A DNA stretch of 19,406 bases from an uncultured Treponema sp. (GCA_937900125.1 CALCEK010000157.1:1-19406); one strand, 5' to 3'. Positions 1-9,542 are shown, counted from the stretch's first letter. The notes: generated by a model not told the origin, from the sequence alone. Numbers and translations are program-made.

Positions 1-298
1 ACGCTCTAAAAATAGAAAGCGGGTCAATGCCAGGATGCTTAAAAAAATTTTTGTCTTACGACTGAACAAAAGAATCAATTAGCGCGGACGGAATTTTTTC
101 TAGCGGGCAAAACTCGCGCCTAAGCCCATCTTCTAGTGGCAAAATGTATAAAAGCTCTCCGTTGCGGTCAAAAAAGCGTGTGCTGTAAGCGCGATTTTTA
201 AAATCATTTAAATGCGGAAAAGGAATTGTGCGCAATAGGACGTAGCAAAAAATAACTACGCCCAAAAACGCCAAAACTTTTTTTATTCGATTTTGCAC
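1..298 (-). pseudogene. pbpC: Penicillin-binding protein 1C N-terminus, interrupted by an in-frame stop and cut by the window edge
   Basis: PBP1C is a membrane-anchored bifunctional peptidoglycan synthase (GT51 transglycosylase plus transpeptidase). From a GTG at 298 the reading starts VQNRIKKVLAF, followed by one hydrophobic anchor (about residues 6-22) and the pre-catalytic segment STRFFDRNGELLYILPLEDG, typical of PBP1C. A TAA at 56-58 follows ...LIDSFVQS, and the same frame then continues DKNFFKHPGIDPLSIFRA to the window edge. That is the GT51 motif ED..F..H.G with only its Glu codon replaced by TAA (GAA to TAA is one base). The GTG start overlaps the end of the alpha-2-macroglobulin gene by 16 nt. 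The same A2M-PBP1C pairing is known from other bacteria such as E. coli yfhM-pbpC. ATGs at 343 and 370 lie deeper inside A2M and would add an unlikely Cys/Arg-rich leader. It could be a real pseudogene, a sequencing error, or a stop that is read through. Identity is well supported by motif and neighbour. Confidence 0.82.
56..58 (-). other. In-frame TAA replacing the catalytic Glu codon of PBP1C
   Basis: The complement of 56-58 reads TAA between TCG (Ser) and GAC (Asp) in the pbpC frame. The family motif here is normally Glu-Asp-x-x-Phe-x-x-His-x-Gly, and everything but the Glu is present downstream in the same frame. No frameshift is needed to recover the motif. Confidence 0.85.
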
Positions 299-3200
299 AA
301 AACACCGCCAGTGCGACCAAATATTTCTTCCTCGTACATACATTCGGCAGTTGCACAAGGAATTGTCCATTCGCCGTTTCTTACCGCGCGGAACAAGAAG
401 TCAACTTTTTGCCAACCGCTTGGGAAATAATTCCAGAAATACTGAACTTCTGCATCGTAAATTCCTTGATACGAAAGTCCCGCGTTGTACCTATAACTAG
501 ATTCGCGCTCGTAATCGTCTTCTTCGGATTCTGAAGAATCGGAATCGCGTGGCGGAATTGAACCCGTTGTTACAAAAGCCGCATTCATAATTTCACAACC
601 AGCGGGAACTGGAGCGCGAACTGCAACATATTCAAGGCTCAATGTTGAAGAAATGTAAACGGTTTCGCGGTAAACTTTGCCTGCTTCTAATTTGTTTGGC
701 TGCACAATTTGACCAGTTTTTACATCTTCAATTTGTGTATAAATACAAATGCCTTGTTCGCGAGCTTCTTGTTTTTGAACAGGAAGCGCATACGTTAAAG
801 TTGTGGTGTAAAACAAATCGCCCTTTCCTTCTTTTTTAAATTCCAAACTGTACTCAGTGTCTTTTTTCAAAGAAGAAATTTCGTTTTCAGAAAAATCAAT
901 TGTACGCTCTAAAGGTTCTGCGCTGACTCCTTTAAATCTTCCGCCCAAAACTGATTTTCCATTCAACAAAACATCGGCGGTGTAATTTAAATCTTCCAAA
1001 TGATTCGCCTTAATGTAATCGTTTAAAGAAATCAAAACTCTAGTAGTTCCCGCAGTTGACCGCCAATATCCTTTGCTCACCCGCTGAAGTTTTAAAAGCT
1101 CGTAAACAAGATGTTGGTTAACGTCATCGCGTGGAGAAAGTCGGCTAAAGAGTTGCAACAAAAGCGCAAACTTTTCTGAATCGCTATTCAAGAAACACCA
1201 AGAACTGTCGCCATTAGAAATGTCAATTCCGCGAGTAGTCAATTTTGTATAACTGCGGATTTTTGTGGCAAGGTTTTCGGCTTTTTGTTTTTGCCCCAAA
1301 TTTAGATACGTTAATGCGCACAAAGCAAGCACTTTTACATCGCTAGAAGAATCCGCAATTTTGTCAACATAAGTTACACCGAGCGACACTGTGCTAAATG
1401 GTGTTTTAGAAGCAAGTGCCAATTCAGAAACCACAAAGTACGAATATGCCGCGCTGTAATCCGAATAATAATATTTTTCTTCCATGCCATTTGCAACTCG
1501 CATAAGATAATTCATTAACGCTTTTAGATTTATGCCATTTGTTCCGCCAACATCATTGTTAAGCGCAATAGCAAAAATTTCTGCCAATCGCATTGAAACA
1601 TAGGGGCTTGCAATTTTCTGATTCGGCCAATATGGGAACGCTCCAGAAGGAAGTTGGTATGATGCCCAAGATTTTATTTCTGAGCGGGCAACGGATTTTG
1701 GTTTTTTGACTTCGCTATCTAAGCCGAAAATTTTTATGTAATCGCCAAAAGCAACAAGGGGCATAACCGCAGAGGAACGCTGTTCAAGGCACCCGTATGG
1801 ATAATGGAAAACATATCCGACTGCCTCGCGCAAAACACCAAGTCTTGTCGGGTCAAGCTGAATGTATAAGCTACCGATTCCATCTTCCGCGCCTGATGGG
1901 AATACAATTTTTTCTTCTTCGCTTGCACTTTCTTTTTGCGTTTGCGAATCTGAGCGTACCGAGCCAGTTGTTGCCACAGTTTCAAAAATGTACGGCTTTT
2001 CAATTTGGAGTGGAAGCACAATTCGCTCATTTACCACATCGGAGCGAACAGTAAACTCAAGCGTAATCCAGCCTTGCTTTTGTCCTTGAACAGTAAACAT
2101 AAGCGACTGCGTTTTTTGTGCCTGAACCGAAATACTCTTTGACGCATTGCCGATTATTTTTGCCTTTCCGTCAACTTTTTGAATTTCATCTTCGGATTGA
2201 ACGACTCCCGCTTTTTCAACTCCTTCGTAAATGGCAAGACTTACACTCACGTTTTTCGCACTAGAATCAATGTTAGAAATTGTAACGCCCAACTCGCCCT
2301 TGTCATTTATGCGCAAAAGTCGCGGTAGCACAGTTCGTACAGAAATTGGATTTGCAACATCAATTTGAGATTCCGACTTACCAAACTGATTTTCAATTAC
2401 GCCAACAGCCGTAACTCTATACGCTGTAAGGGAATCTGGAAGTTTAAACGAACATTCAGCATTTCCATTTTGGTCAGTTTTTAAATTTACAAAAAGCGCG
2501 GTCGGGTCAAAATTTTTTCTGTCCTGAAGTTTTGAATCATCGCCATCATCACCGCCAACAAGATTTCTAATTTCGTAAGTTACAGGGTCTAGCAAAAGCG
2601 AGCGAGAATCTCCGCCTTTAACGCAATTTGGAAAACGATTTGCATTGTAAAAAAATTCAACTGGGTCATTTACATGATAATCAATTAAATCAACAACACC
2701 GCGGTCAACCGCCATAAGCGTAATGTTCGCATTTGCAACAGGCTTTCCTTTTTTTGTTGCCTTTAGCGTAATTTTTGCTTCTTGCCCAGGTCTATACGAT
2801 GGCTTATCGGCAGAAATTGCAATGTCAAATCGATTTGCAGAAATGTCAACGTTAAGGGCAGTAACGCCAAAGTAACCTTTTGGTTTATCCAAATCTGGTG
2901 TGTCAAAATCATTTTGAGGTTTGCCGCTCCGCACAGAGTAAGATGAAAGAGCCACATAAATAACTGGAACGTAATCTTCGGCAATCGGAACGGGCAAAAC
3001 AGAAACTGGTTCAGAAATGTCAAAAATCTTTTCGGACAAAATTCCTTCCCGCTCAATTGTCATAAGGTATTTTCCAGAAGGCAGCGGACTTTGCAACATA
3101 ACTTGCGCAGTTTCGCCAACTGAATACAAATCCTTGTCGGCGGTAAGCGTTAGTTCTTCGGAATTGTTGCGATTGTTCCAATACCAGTCGCTACCAGTAA

Positions 3201-6174
3201 CATAAAAATGTCGCTCGGTAATCACATCGTTTCCGCGAGAATCTGTGGTAGAAACTCTTAGCAAATACGCGCCACCCTTCGGCGGAACAACGGAAAGTTT
3301 TGCGGGCGCATTTGAAGCCGAAATCGCAACATCTTCTTCAAACTCCGTAATCATTTCGCGTTCATAGCGAGTTGTAATTTGACCATTCCAAGCGAGTTGC
3401 TGAATTTCTTTCCAGTTTTCGCGCAAAAGTTCAACGTGCATTTTTTTGTTTTTGGGCAAATCCGAAGGAAGAGGAATCTCGGAACTTGGTGTTAAACAAA
3501 TGTATTCAAATTGAACAGTGTCGCCTTTTTTTGCAAAGCCCGTGCCGTTTTTCACTCCGCTAACACCAATATAAAATCGCGCAGGATGAACAATTGCAGA
3601 AGCAACAGAAGAAATTACTTGTCCGCCCACATCCGTAACTTGCGCTTCCATTCTGTAACGATAAGGAAGTCCATTTAATTTTTCATCGCCACTTTTTTGC
3701 GTGATGGTAATTTTTCCGTCTTCATTTAAAAGACCGCTGTTAGAATCAAGCGTTGTGCGTCCGTCATATCCTTGCTGAGGTCCAAATCTAAATTCAGAAA
3801 ACCGAGAATCAGACGAAGTAAATCCGACTGGTTCGCGAGTCCAATAAGAATAGTAAGAAGTGTCGCCCATTCCGCCACCGCCAAGATACGAGGCTGACAC
3901 CTGCGCCGAAATATCATCTCCGCGATAAAACGTAACATCGGGCACGGATGAAGAAACTTCAAATCTAAGCCGCTCAAAAAATTGAACTTGCACCAAACAA
4001 CTTGTTTTGTAATATCCAGGTCGCCTAAACTGAACATAATACGCGCCAGGTTTTACATCTTGCGGAATTGCAAAGCGAACAAACGCCGTTCCGTTTTCGT
4101 CCAAAAAATCCTCTGTAGAAAAAATGTCGTCAGAGTTCCAACCGCCATCGCTAAACGAAAGAACAAAATTTGCCTTAGATGGCGTTGAATATTTTCCGTT
4201 TTGCAAAGTTCTATCTATAATTTTGCAAGTAACAGTTTCGCCAGGTTTGTAAAGTCCGCGGTCTGTAAACAAAAATGCCATATCGTCTTTTTTAGTGGCA
4301 TCCCTAAAGTTTCCCGTCTTTATGCCAGTGCGGTACATATCTGTACTGTCAGGAACAAAAAGTGCGCGGTCATTGGAAGTTTTTACATCTATGTACATTC
4401 CTTCGTAAGCTACATCGTTATCAAATGGCAAAATTGCAACGCCTTCCGCATTTGTCCGCGAAGATGACAAAACTTTTTGCTCATTTGTAAGGACATTAAA
4501 AAACGGCTCTCTATAATCCCTAGAAATACTTACCGCAGAAACATTTGCATTTTCAATGGGCTTTCCAGTTTTGAGCGAAGTGACCAAAACAACCGCTTTA
4601 TTGTAGGCGTATCGCACTGTAACGCCCAAATCTGTAACTTGAACAGCAAGGTCATTTTGTCCGTGGTATTGCCGAGTTTTTTTCTGTCCGCTAGACCAAT
4701 CAGTGTAACGATATTCAGAAATCAAATCGGCAGAAAAATGCACAGCCCCGCGCCACTCATCGCCAACTTTTTGCAGCTGAGGAGTTAAAGTTACAGGCTC
4801 AATCACTTTTGTGTTTTGCGGAATTTGTTTTGGATTCATAACAAATTCGGTTGGGTCTGGATTTATTGCATTTCCAGTTGCATTAGTAAGACCAGTTATG
4901 GAATATTTAGACCCATCTTTTATGTTTTGGTGTGCAAACACGATTTTCGGTTCAAATTGCGACTCAAGCATTTTTAAACCGTAATCTTTGTAATACGAAT
5001 AACTCAACGCTTGGGGAACAGTAACTTCATACGTGGAAGTTTCAGGCAATTTTCTTCCATAAATATCTTTTAATCCTTCTTTAAATTGGATTTTATATTT
5101 TGAACCAAAAGTTACGGGCAAATTGTGAACAATCAAAAGCCTTCCGTCAATCACAAGATTTTCCGCAGTAATTTTGGTATTTAAGTCTGTAGCAACAAAT
5201 TGGGCAAGTTCAGATTCAGAACCTTGCTTTAACACCGAGCTAAACCGAACGGCAACAGGATTAGAATATGCGGTAAACCAAGTCGGCTCATCGTCAAACT
5301 GTTCTATTTCAAATGGAACAATTGTGTGGAATTGCTCCTCAGAGTCATAAATGGTCGCAAGCAAGCCAGAATCAGCGGAAGAACCTGACGGAAATTGCAC
5401 AAAAACGTCGGTGTCTTCGGGCGGAGTTTCTTTTAGCTTTAGCAAAACAATCGAATTGTTTTTTTCACTTTCCGCATCAAAAGATTTAACTTCCTTTTCA
5501 CCAAAAAAGACTTTCAATTCATTTTTTACAAATGCGGAATTTACGGGTGCGTTAAAATAAACGGCAATATCTTTTGCCTGCTCAATCGGAACGGAAGATT
5601 CATTTACATAATTTCCATTTTTTACATCGGTGTAACCAGGCACAATTTGCGTCATTCTCAAATATTCCGAGCGAAAAGAAAATTCCGTTTGTCCGCTGAT
5701 TTTTTGACCTTTTGCCGAGCGCAAATTTGGGTTAATTTTGATTTTATATTCTCTTTGCGGCGCGGACGATTCGCTACTGTCAAAGGCAAGAAGGCTTGTG
5801 CCGTACCACCTAAATGTTCCTTCTAACGGCGGTTCAATCATAAGCACATTAGACGTTGCAGAAGGTTCGCCAAGTTCTTTTAAGGCAACAACTGGTTTTG
5901 AAAATTGCACTTGTATGGAAGGATATTTTACCGATGACGGAAGTTCATCTTGCGGGTTTACAAAGCTAACAAAAAATTCGGGGTCGCCTTCTTCGCCGTC
6001 ATCTTCAAAATCAGAAAAATCCGTTGCGCTAGAAGTTTTTCCTTTGTAAGAAGTTTTTTGAGCAATAGAATCTTGCTTTTGCTTGCAAGAAACAAAACTC
6101 GCGCAAAAAAAAGTTGCACTAAGGGACACCAAAATCAACAAAAATAAACTTGCGCAAAAACCACTTTTTCGCAT
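283..6174 (-). CDS. Bacterial alpha-2-macroglobulin family lipoprotein with thioester
   Basis: This is a 1963-residue periplasmic protease-trapping protein of the YfhM class. The N-terminus has a lipoprotein-type signal: basic start, a hydrophobic stretch from about residue 8 to 28, and Cys30 in FVSC, a relaxed lipobox of the kind spirochaetes use. Macroglobulin domains are recognisable by FTDRGLYKPGETV (about residue 635), SADKPSYRPGQEA, MAVDRGVVDL and LPDSLTAYRVTAVGV (about residue 1243). The thioester motif GCLEQ is intact, with Cys1462 at codon 1789-1791, followed by the helical TED domain. Near the C-terminus lies an acidic Ser/Asp/Glu-rich insert, then the family ending AECMYEEEIFGRT. 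In this family a thioester-bearing A2M is thought to act with PBP1C, trapping proteases that enter the periplasm while the PBP repairs the wall; pbpC does follow here. ATG 6174 has a strong GGAGGA site and a good upstream promoter. It is longer than the roughly 1650-residue E. coli protein. Confidence 0.95.
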   Translation of the reverse strand: MRKSGFCASLFLLILVSLSATFFCASFVSCKQKQDSIAQKTSYKGKTSSATDFSDFEDDGEEGDPEFFVSFVNPQDELPSSVKYPSIQVQFSKPVVALKELGEPSATSNVLMIEPPLEGTFRWYGTSLLAFDSSESSAPQREYKIKINPNLRSAKGQKISGQTEFSFRSEYLRMTQIVPGYTDVKNGNYVNESSVPIEQAKDIAVYFNAPVNSAFVKNELKVFFGEKEVKSFDAESEKNNSIVLLKLKETPPEDTDVFVQFPSGSSADSGLLATIYDSEEQFHTIVPFEIEQFDDEPTWFTAYSNPVAVRFSSVLKQGSESELAQFVATDLNTKITAENLVIDGRLLIVHNLPVTFGSKYKIQFKEGLKDIYGRKLPETSTYEVTVPQALSYSYYKDYGLKMLESQFEPKIVFAHQNIKDGSKYSITGLTNATGNAINPDPTEFVMNPKQIPQNTKVIEPVTLTPQLQKVGDEWRGAVHFSADLISEYRYTDWSSGQKKTRQYHGQNDLAVQVTDLGVTVRYAYNKAVVLVTSLKTGKPIENANVSAVSISRDYREPFFNVLTNEQKVLSSSRTNAEGVAILPFDNDVAYEGMYIDVKTSNDRALFVPDSTDMYRTGIKTGNFRDATKKDDMAFLFTDRGLYKPGETVTCKIIDRTLQNGKYSTPSKANFVLSFSDGGWNSDDIFSTEDFLDENGTAFVRFAIPQDVKPGAYYVQFRRPGYYKTSCLVQVQFFERLRFEVSSSVPDVTFYRGDDISAQVSASYLGGGGMGDTSYYSYWTREPVGFTSSDSRFSEFRFGPQQGYDGRTTLDSNSGLLNEDGKITITQKSGDEKLNGLPYRYRMEAQVTDVGGQVISSVASAIVHPARFYIGVSGVKNGTGFAKKGDTVQFEYICLTPSSEIPLPSDLPKNKKMHVELLRENWKEIQQLAWNGQITTRYEREMITEFEEDVAISASNAPAKLSVVPPKGGAYLLRVSTTDSRGNDVITERHFYVTGSDWYWNNRNNSEELTLTADKDLYSVGETAQVMLQSPLPSGKYLMTIEREGILSEKIFDISEPVSVLPVPIAEDYVPVIYVALSSYSVRSGKPQNDFDTPDLDKPKGYFGVTALNVDISANRFDIAISADKPSYRPGQEAKITLKATKKGKPVANANITLMAVDRGVVDLIDYHVNDPVEFFYNANRFPNCVKGGDSRSLLLDPVTYEIRNLVGGDDGDDSKLQDRKNFDPTALFVNLKTDQNGNAECSFKLPDSLTAYRVTAVGVIENQFGKSESQIDVANPISVRTVLPRLLRINDKGELGVTISNIDSSAKNVSVSLAIYEGVEKAGVVQSEDEIQKVDGKAKIIGNASKSISVQAQKTQSLMFTVQGQKQGWITLEFTVRSDVVNERIVLPLQIEKPYIFETVATTGSVRSDSQTQKESASEEEKIVFPSGAEDGIGSLYIQLDPTRLGVLREAVGYVFHYPYGCLEQRSSAVMPLVAFGDYIKIFGLDSEVKKPKSVARSEIKSWASYQLPSGAFPYWPNQKIASPYVSMRLAEIFAIALNNDVGGTNGINLKALMNYLMRVANGMEEKYYYSDYSAAYSYFVVSELALASKTPFSTVSLGVTYVDKIADSSSDVKVLALCALTYLNLGQKQKAENLATKIRSYTKLTTRGIDISNGDSSWCFLNSDSEKFALLLQLFSRLSPRDDVNQHLVYELLKLQRVSKGYWRSTAGTTRVLISLNDYIKANHLEDLNYTADVLLNGKSVLGGRFKGVSAEPLERTIDFSENEISSLKKDTEYSLEFKKEGKGDLFYTTTLTYALPVQKQEAREQGICIYTQIEDVKTGQIVQPNKLEAGKVYRETVYISSTLSLEYVAVRAPVPAGCEIMNAAFVTTGSIPPRDSDSSESEEDDYERESSYRYNAGLSYQGIYDAEVQYFWNYFPSGWQKVDFLFRAVRNGEWTIPCATAECMYEEEIFGRTGGVLCKIE

Positions 6175-6199
6175 AAATCCTCCATTTTATAACTTCCTT

Positions 6200-6228
6200 A
6201 TTTTAAATACAAAGTATAATTTAAGCAA
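6200..6228 (-). promoter_or_regulatory. Predicted sigma-70-type promoter of the A2M-pbpC operon
   Basis: On the minus strand TTGCTT (6223-6228) is separated by 17 bp from TAAAAT (6200-6205). Transcription would start near 6193, leaving a short leader that contains the GGAGGA ribosome-binding site. Predicted from sequence only. Confidence 0.6.
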
Positions 6229-6263
6229 CACAGAAAATCAAATTTTACAAAAAAACGCACTTC

Positions 6264-6390
6264 CACGTCATGTTGCGCAAAAGGGATTGTAGGCGTTGCC
6301 CCGTCATGTTGAGGACGAATGTCCGAAACATCTGTAGATTCTTCGGGTCGGGCAACGCCCGGGCAATGCCCCATTGCCCTTCAGAATGAC
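6264..6390. repeat. Dispersed intergenic repeat, copy A
   Basis: The core runs from CCGTCATGTTGAGGACG (6301-6317) through GATTCTTCGG to TTCAGAATGAC (6380-6390). Its ends are imperfect inverted repeats of each other (GTCAT/ATGAC). A second partial CGTCATGTTG sits at 6266-6275. A perfect 10-bp inverted repeat GGCGTTGCCC (6292-6301) / GGGCAACGCC (6350-6359) encloses the left half, and GGGCAACGCCCGGGCAATGC can fold again. Related sequences occur at 9433-9536 and, inverted, at 13731-13843. No coding potential is seen. The whole gene-free stretch 6175-6467 holds this repeat plus the promoters on either side. Confidence 0.75.
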
Positions 6391-6467
6391 ACGCAAAAAT
6401 TTTCCGTAAAAAAAACGTGGCTTTTAGATTTCTTTATCTTTTTTTTTAACTTTCCGATATTTATTTT

Positions 6468-6713
6468 ATGGAAACTATTGAAACAAAAATTTCTTTGGAT
6501 GACCTAGATTTGCTTAGTGCCGTGCTTGAAGGTTTTACAGAAAGTCTTGACCCAAATGACGAAGACCGCCCCGCAATAGAAACGCTTTTGGGAAAACTAA
6601 CCGAGTTTACGGACAAAATTTGCTCTCTTACAGAATATCTTACTGGTAGCGATTGGCCAGAAAACTTAGAATTGACTATTTCTTGCAACAAAAACGACAT
6701 TCGCGCAGAATAA
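6468..6713 (+). CDS. Small acidic protein of unknown function (81 aa)
   Basis: I do not recognise this gene. The product is acidic, predicted helical and probably cytoplasmic: no signal peptide or membrane segment, many Asp/Glu, a single Trp, two Cys (in KICSL and ISCNK). Codon choice matches the neighbouring genes, which favours it over the overlapping 88-codon minus-strand frame, whose product is Ser/Arg-rich and unlike a folded protein. There is no Shine-Dalgarno sequence; a -10-like GATATT lies 6 bp upstream of the ATG, suggesting a leaderless start. It converges with the hybrid kinase (95 nt between the stops). Moderately sure that it is a gene. Confidence 0.55.
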   Translation: METIETKISLDDLDLLSAVLEGFTESLDPNDEDRPAIETLLGKLTEFTDKICSLTEYLTGSDWPENLELTISCNKNDIRAE

Positions 6714-6808
6714 TTTTTGTAGCGCACCCAAAAAGGCTTTCTGTTACAAAAACTCGCACCTCGTCCGCCCCAGAAAACATCTCTTTTGCAAACAATGGCA
6801 CACTGAGA

Positions 6809-9292
6809 TTATGCGGATTCATTGGGTTCACTTGTAGCGTCAGAAATTGCTTGTAAAAGGAATTCTTTATCTTCTTGCTTAATGGCGCGTTTTATTTGCT
6901 CAAAAAATTGCTTTTTGCCGTTCGGAAGAGTGTAATTAGAAACTTCTTCTGCAATTCCATCGCAAGAAACAAAATCTTCGCTTGTGGCATATTCCTTTAG
7001 TGCGTCTAAAGCTTCCTTAAACTCTTCAATGGGAAGAGGCGGCAAAGCGGCAACCGCAAGTTTTTCGCTGTAACTTTTGTATAGCTCAAGCAAAGCTGGT
7101 GTTTTTTGTTCAATCTCTTCCCAATTATTTTCGTCCCCGCATTTTTCAAGGTAGGCCGCTTGTTCAGAAAGTTCCAACGCGCCAATCAATCGGGACGAAC
7201 TTTTTAGCGCGTGAACTAAAACTGTATAATTTTTAACATCGTGTTCTTCCTTGAATTTTGCAATCGAAGTAGACCGCTCTGGAATATTTTCAAGATAATC
7301 GCGCAAAACTTCTACAAAAATATCTTCCGCGCCACAGTTTTCAATCGCTTTTTCAAGATTGATTCCTTTTAATGCGGCAAAGTCAAATGGACGATTTTTG
7401 TTTTCCGCTTCCATTTGAATTTTTTGTTCGGGCGTTTGTGTTTCAGTTTGAGTTTGAGCATTTTGCTGTGGAATTTTTCTTACCCGTTGAACAAGATTTT
7501 GCGGGAGATTTTCCATAATCATGCGTTCAAACAATTTGCTATCAATTGGCTTGGCAAGATAATCTGTAAATCCTTCTTTTATATAGTTTTCTTTTGCCCC
7601 AGAAACAACATTTGCGGTAAGCGCAATGCACGGAACGTCTTTACATTTGTTGTCTTCAAGTTGTTGCATTATGTGGAACGCTTCAACGCCGTCCATAATC
7701 GGCATTCGGTGGTCAATAAAAATTAAATCGTAATGATTTTTGCAAACTTTAGAAAGCATCTCTTTGCCGCTCAAAGCCGTGTCAACTTGAACCTGCGTTT
7801 GTTTTAAAAGCCCTTCTGCCACAACCAAATTCATAGAAGTGTCGTCAACAATTAAAATTTTAGCATCAGGCGCGTGGAAAGTTTCAACGTATGGGTCGGT
7901 AATTTTTACAGGGCGATTTCTTGTTTCCGTAAAGTCGCCGATTGGGTCCCACCACACAACGCTTTGTTCGATTGTAAACGAAAACACCGAGCCTTTTCCG
8001 TATTCGCTTTGGACTTCAAGGTGACTATTCATTTTTTCCAAAAGCTGATTCACGATGTTCATTCCAAGCCCCGTACCTTCAATAGTGCGGTTGCTTTTTT
8101 CGTCGATTCGTTCAAATGCGTTGGACAATTTAGGCAAATCTTCGCTGCGGATTCCAATTCCCGTGTCAGAAACTTTCACCTTTAAATTGATATGGCTGTT
8201 ATCCTGCCATTCATAATCAATATCCAGTGTAACAGAACCTTTTTGCGTGTACTTTACGGCGTTATTCAAAATGTTCAAAATACATTGCTTGATTCTAATT
8301 TCATCGCCAAAGAGCAAATCGGGAATATATTCATTCACGTGGACTAAAAGTTTTAAGCCCTTGTCTTGCACCTTTTGATTTACCATATTTAAAAGGTCAT
8401 TTATAACGGAACTTAAATTGTACTCCTGCGGAATAATTTCCATCTTGCCCGCTTCAATTTTGGAAAAATCCAAAATGTCATTTATCAGCTTTAAAAGCGT
8501 ATTCCCAGAAACCCGAATGTCCGTGGCATATTTTATAACAGTGGGGTCTGAGCTTTCGCGCAATAGCATTTCGTCAAGTCCCAAAATTGAATTGATTGGA
8601 GTGCGGATTTCGTGCGACATATTGGCGATAAACGTTGTTTTTGCTTCGCTTTTTGCTTTTTCAATTTCTAGCGCGGAATCTAGCTGATTTTGTTTTAGCT
8701 CAATGTATTGTATTTGGGTAGATTGCGAAAGTCCGCCAACCGCCATTCCCATAATGGTAAACACGGAGCTTATTATCACGTCGATTAAAAAAATGTCCAA
8801 GGATTTAAAAAGGTAGGAAAAGTAAAAAACCGCCACCGTAATAATTATATTGTTAAAAATATTGATTCGCCATTTTTTGTCCATCATCAAAATGGGAAAC
8901 ATAACTCTAAAACCAATCAAAAGTACAAATGGAATTGGTTGGGGGTTTTTTATGTTCAAGTAAAGTCCCAAAATGTAAAGAGAAAAATAAAAAGTGTACA
9001 AAAATGGGAGCGGATATTTTTGTATAGTTTTCTTAAAAAAAATGGTAGAAAGAGTTCCAATTCCGTACAAAATCGTGTAAATGATAAAAACTCGCCTGTA
9101 AAGCGTTGGAAAAAGCGGGTGAATGTCTCGCACAAACGGCACAAGAGATGTAATTGAAAGGGTCAAAAGAATCAAAAAACCTATAACAATTAAATCGATG
9201 AACATTTTGCTGTTAAAATTGTTGACAATTTGGGCATTGTTTGCAAAAAATTTCTTTTCGTCATCAGCCTTTTCTGTCTTAAAAAAGTTCAT
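6809..9292 (-). CDS. Membrane-bound hybrid sensor histidine kinase with REC and HPt domains
   Basis: This 827-residue phosphorelay protein contains a complete sensor-to-HPt chain in one chain. Residues about 30-195 form roughly six hydrophobic membrane segments without a recognisable sensor domain. A short linker leads to HisKA with SHEIRTP (His227 phosphoacceptor), then the HATPase domain with N-box LNNAVKYT (about 340), DTGIGI (about 376) and GTGLGMNIV (about 403). A receiver follows: ILIVDD at its start, Asp527 in FIDHRMPIMDG, and Lys in YLAKPID. After a Gln/Glu/Thr-rich linker comes an HPt domain with HALKSSSRLIGA (His694). The last 90 or so residues are an extra helical tail. No response regulator with an output domain is adjacent, so the final phosphate acceptor lies elsewhere. 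A good promoter lies upstream; the ribosome-binding site is only a G-run about 12 nt before ATG. Confidence 0.93.
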   Translation of the reverse strand: MNFFKTEKADDEKKFFANNAQIVNNFNSKMFIDLIVIGFLILLTLSITSLVPFVRDIHPLFPTLYRRVFIIYTILYGIGTLSTIFFKKTIQKYPLPFLYTFYFSLYILGLYLNIKNPQPIPFVLLIGFRVMFPILMMDKKWRINIFNNIIITVAVFYFSYLFKSLDIFLIDVIISSVFTIMGMAVGGLSQSTQIQYIELKQNQLDSALEIEKAKSEAKTTFIANMSHEIRTPINSILGLDEMLLRESSDPTVIKYATDIRVSGNTLLKLINDILDFSKIEAGKMEIIPQEYNLSSVINDLLNMVNQKVQDKGLKLLVHVNEYIPDLLFGDEIRIKQCILNILNNAVKYTQKGSVTLDIDYEWQDNSHINLKVKVSDTGIGIRSEDLPKLSNAFERIDEKSNRTIEGTGLGMNIVNQLLEKMNSHLEVQSEYGKGSVFSFTIEQSVVWWDPIGDFTETRNRPVKITDPYVETFHAPDAKILIVDDTSMNLVVAEGLLKQTQVQVDTALSGKEMLSKVCKNHYDLIFIDHRMPIMDGVEAFHIMQQLEDNKCKDVPCIALTANVVSGAKENYIKEGFTDYLAKPIDSKLFERMIMENLPQNLVQRVRKIPQQNAQTQTETQTPEQKIQMEAENKNRPFDFAALKGINLEKAIENCGAEDIFVEVLRDYLENIPERSTSIAKFKEEHDVKNYTVLVHALKSSSRLIGALELSEQAAYLEKCGDENNWEEIEQKTPALLELYKSYSEKLAVAALPPLPIEEFKEALDALKEYATSEDFVSCDGIAEEVSNYTLPNGKKQFFEQIKRAIKQEDKEFLLQAISDATSEPNESA

Positions 9293-9330
9293 TATGTTGA
9301 TTTTTAGCCCCCAATCCGATTCCTACTCTA

Positions 9331-9359
9331 ATTGTACGCTATTTTTATAAATAATTCAA
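9331..9359 (-). promoter_or_regulatory. Predicted promoter of the hybrid kinase gene
   Basis: On the minus strand TTGAAT (9354-9359), 17-bp spacer, TACAAT (9331-9336). Start expected near 9324, giving a leader of about 30 nt. Confidence 0.6.
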
Positions 9360-9432
9360 GGAATTCTAAAAAACGCCCCCACGGAAAGTTGCCCTCGCGC
9401 CCGCATATTGAACCCCAGCTCCCCGCCAAGCC

Positions 9433-9536
9433 CGTCATGTTGAACGCAGTGAAACATCTATTTTTCTAAGCGCACACAGATTCTTCGGACTACGTCCTCA
9501 GAATGACTCGGAAAGTTGCGCCCAGAATGACGGGCA
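9433..9536. repeat. Dispersed intergenic repeat, copy B
   Basis: Starts CGTCATGTTGAACGCAGTGA, passes GATTCTTCGGACTACGTCC and reaches TCAGAATGAC (9499-9508), with a second CAGAATGACGGGC ending at 9536. Same layout as copy A: a GTCATGTTGA arm and a CAGAATGAC arm that are partly inverted repeats. It lies between the kinase promoter and the 3' end of the phosphatase gene. No gene is seen between 9293 and 9542. Confidence 0.75.
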
Positions 9537-9542
9537 AAAATG

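Noticed and set aside
6461..6727. Minus-strand 88-codon frame opposite the small acidic gene
   Set aside because: Ser/Arg-rich translation, no ribosome-binding site and shadow codon pattern; the plus-strand frame fits local codon use better.
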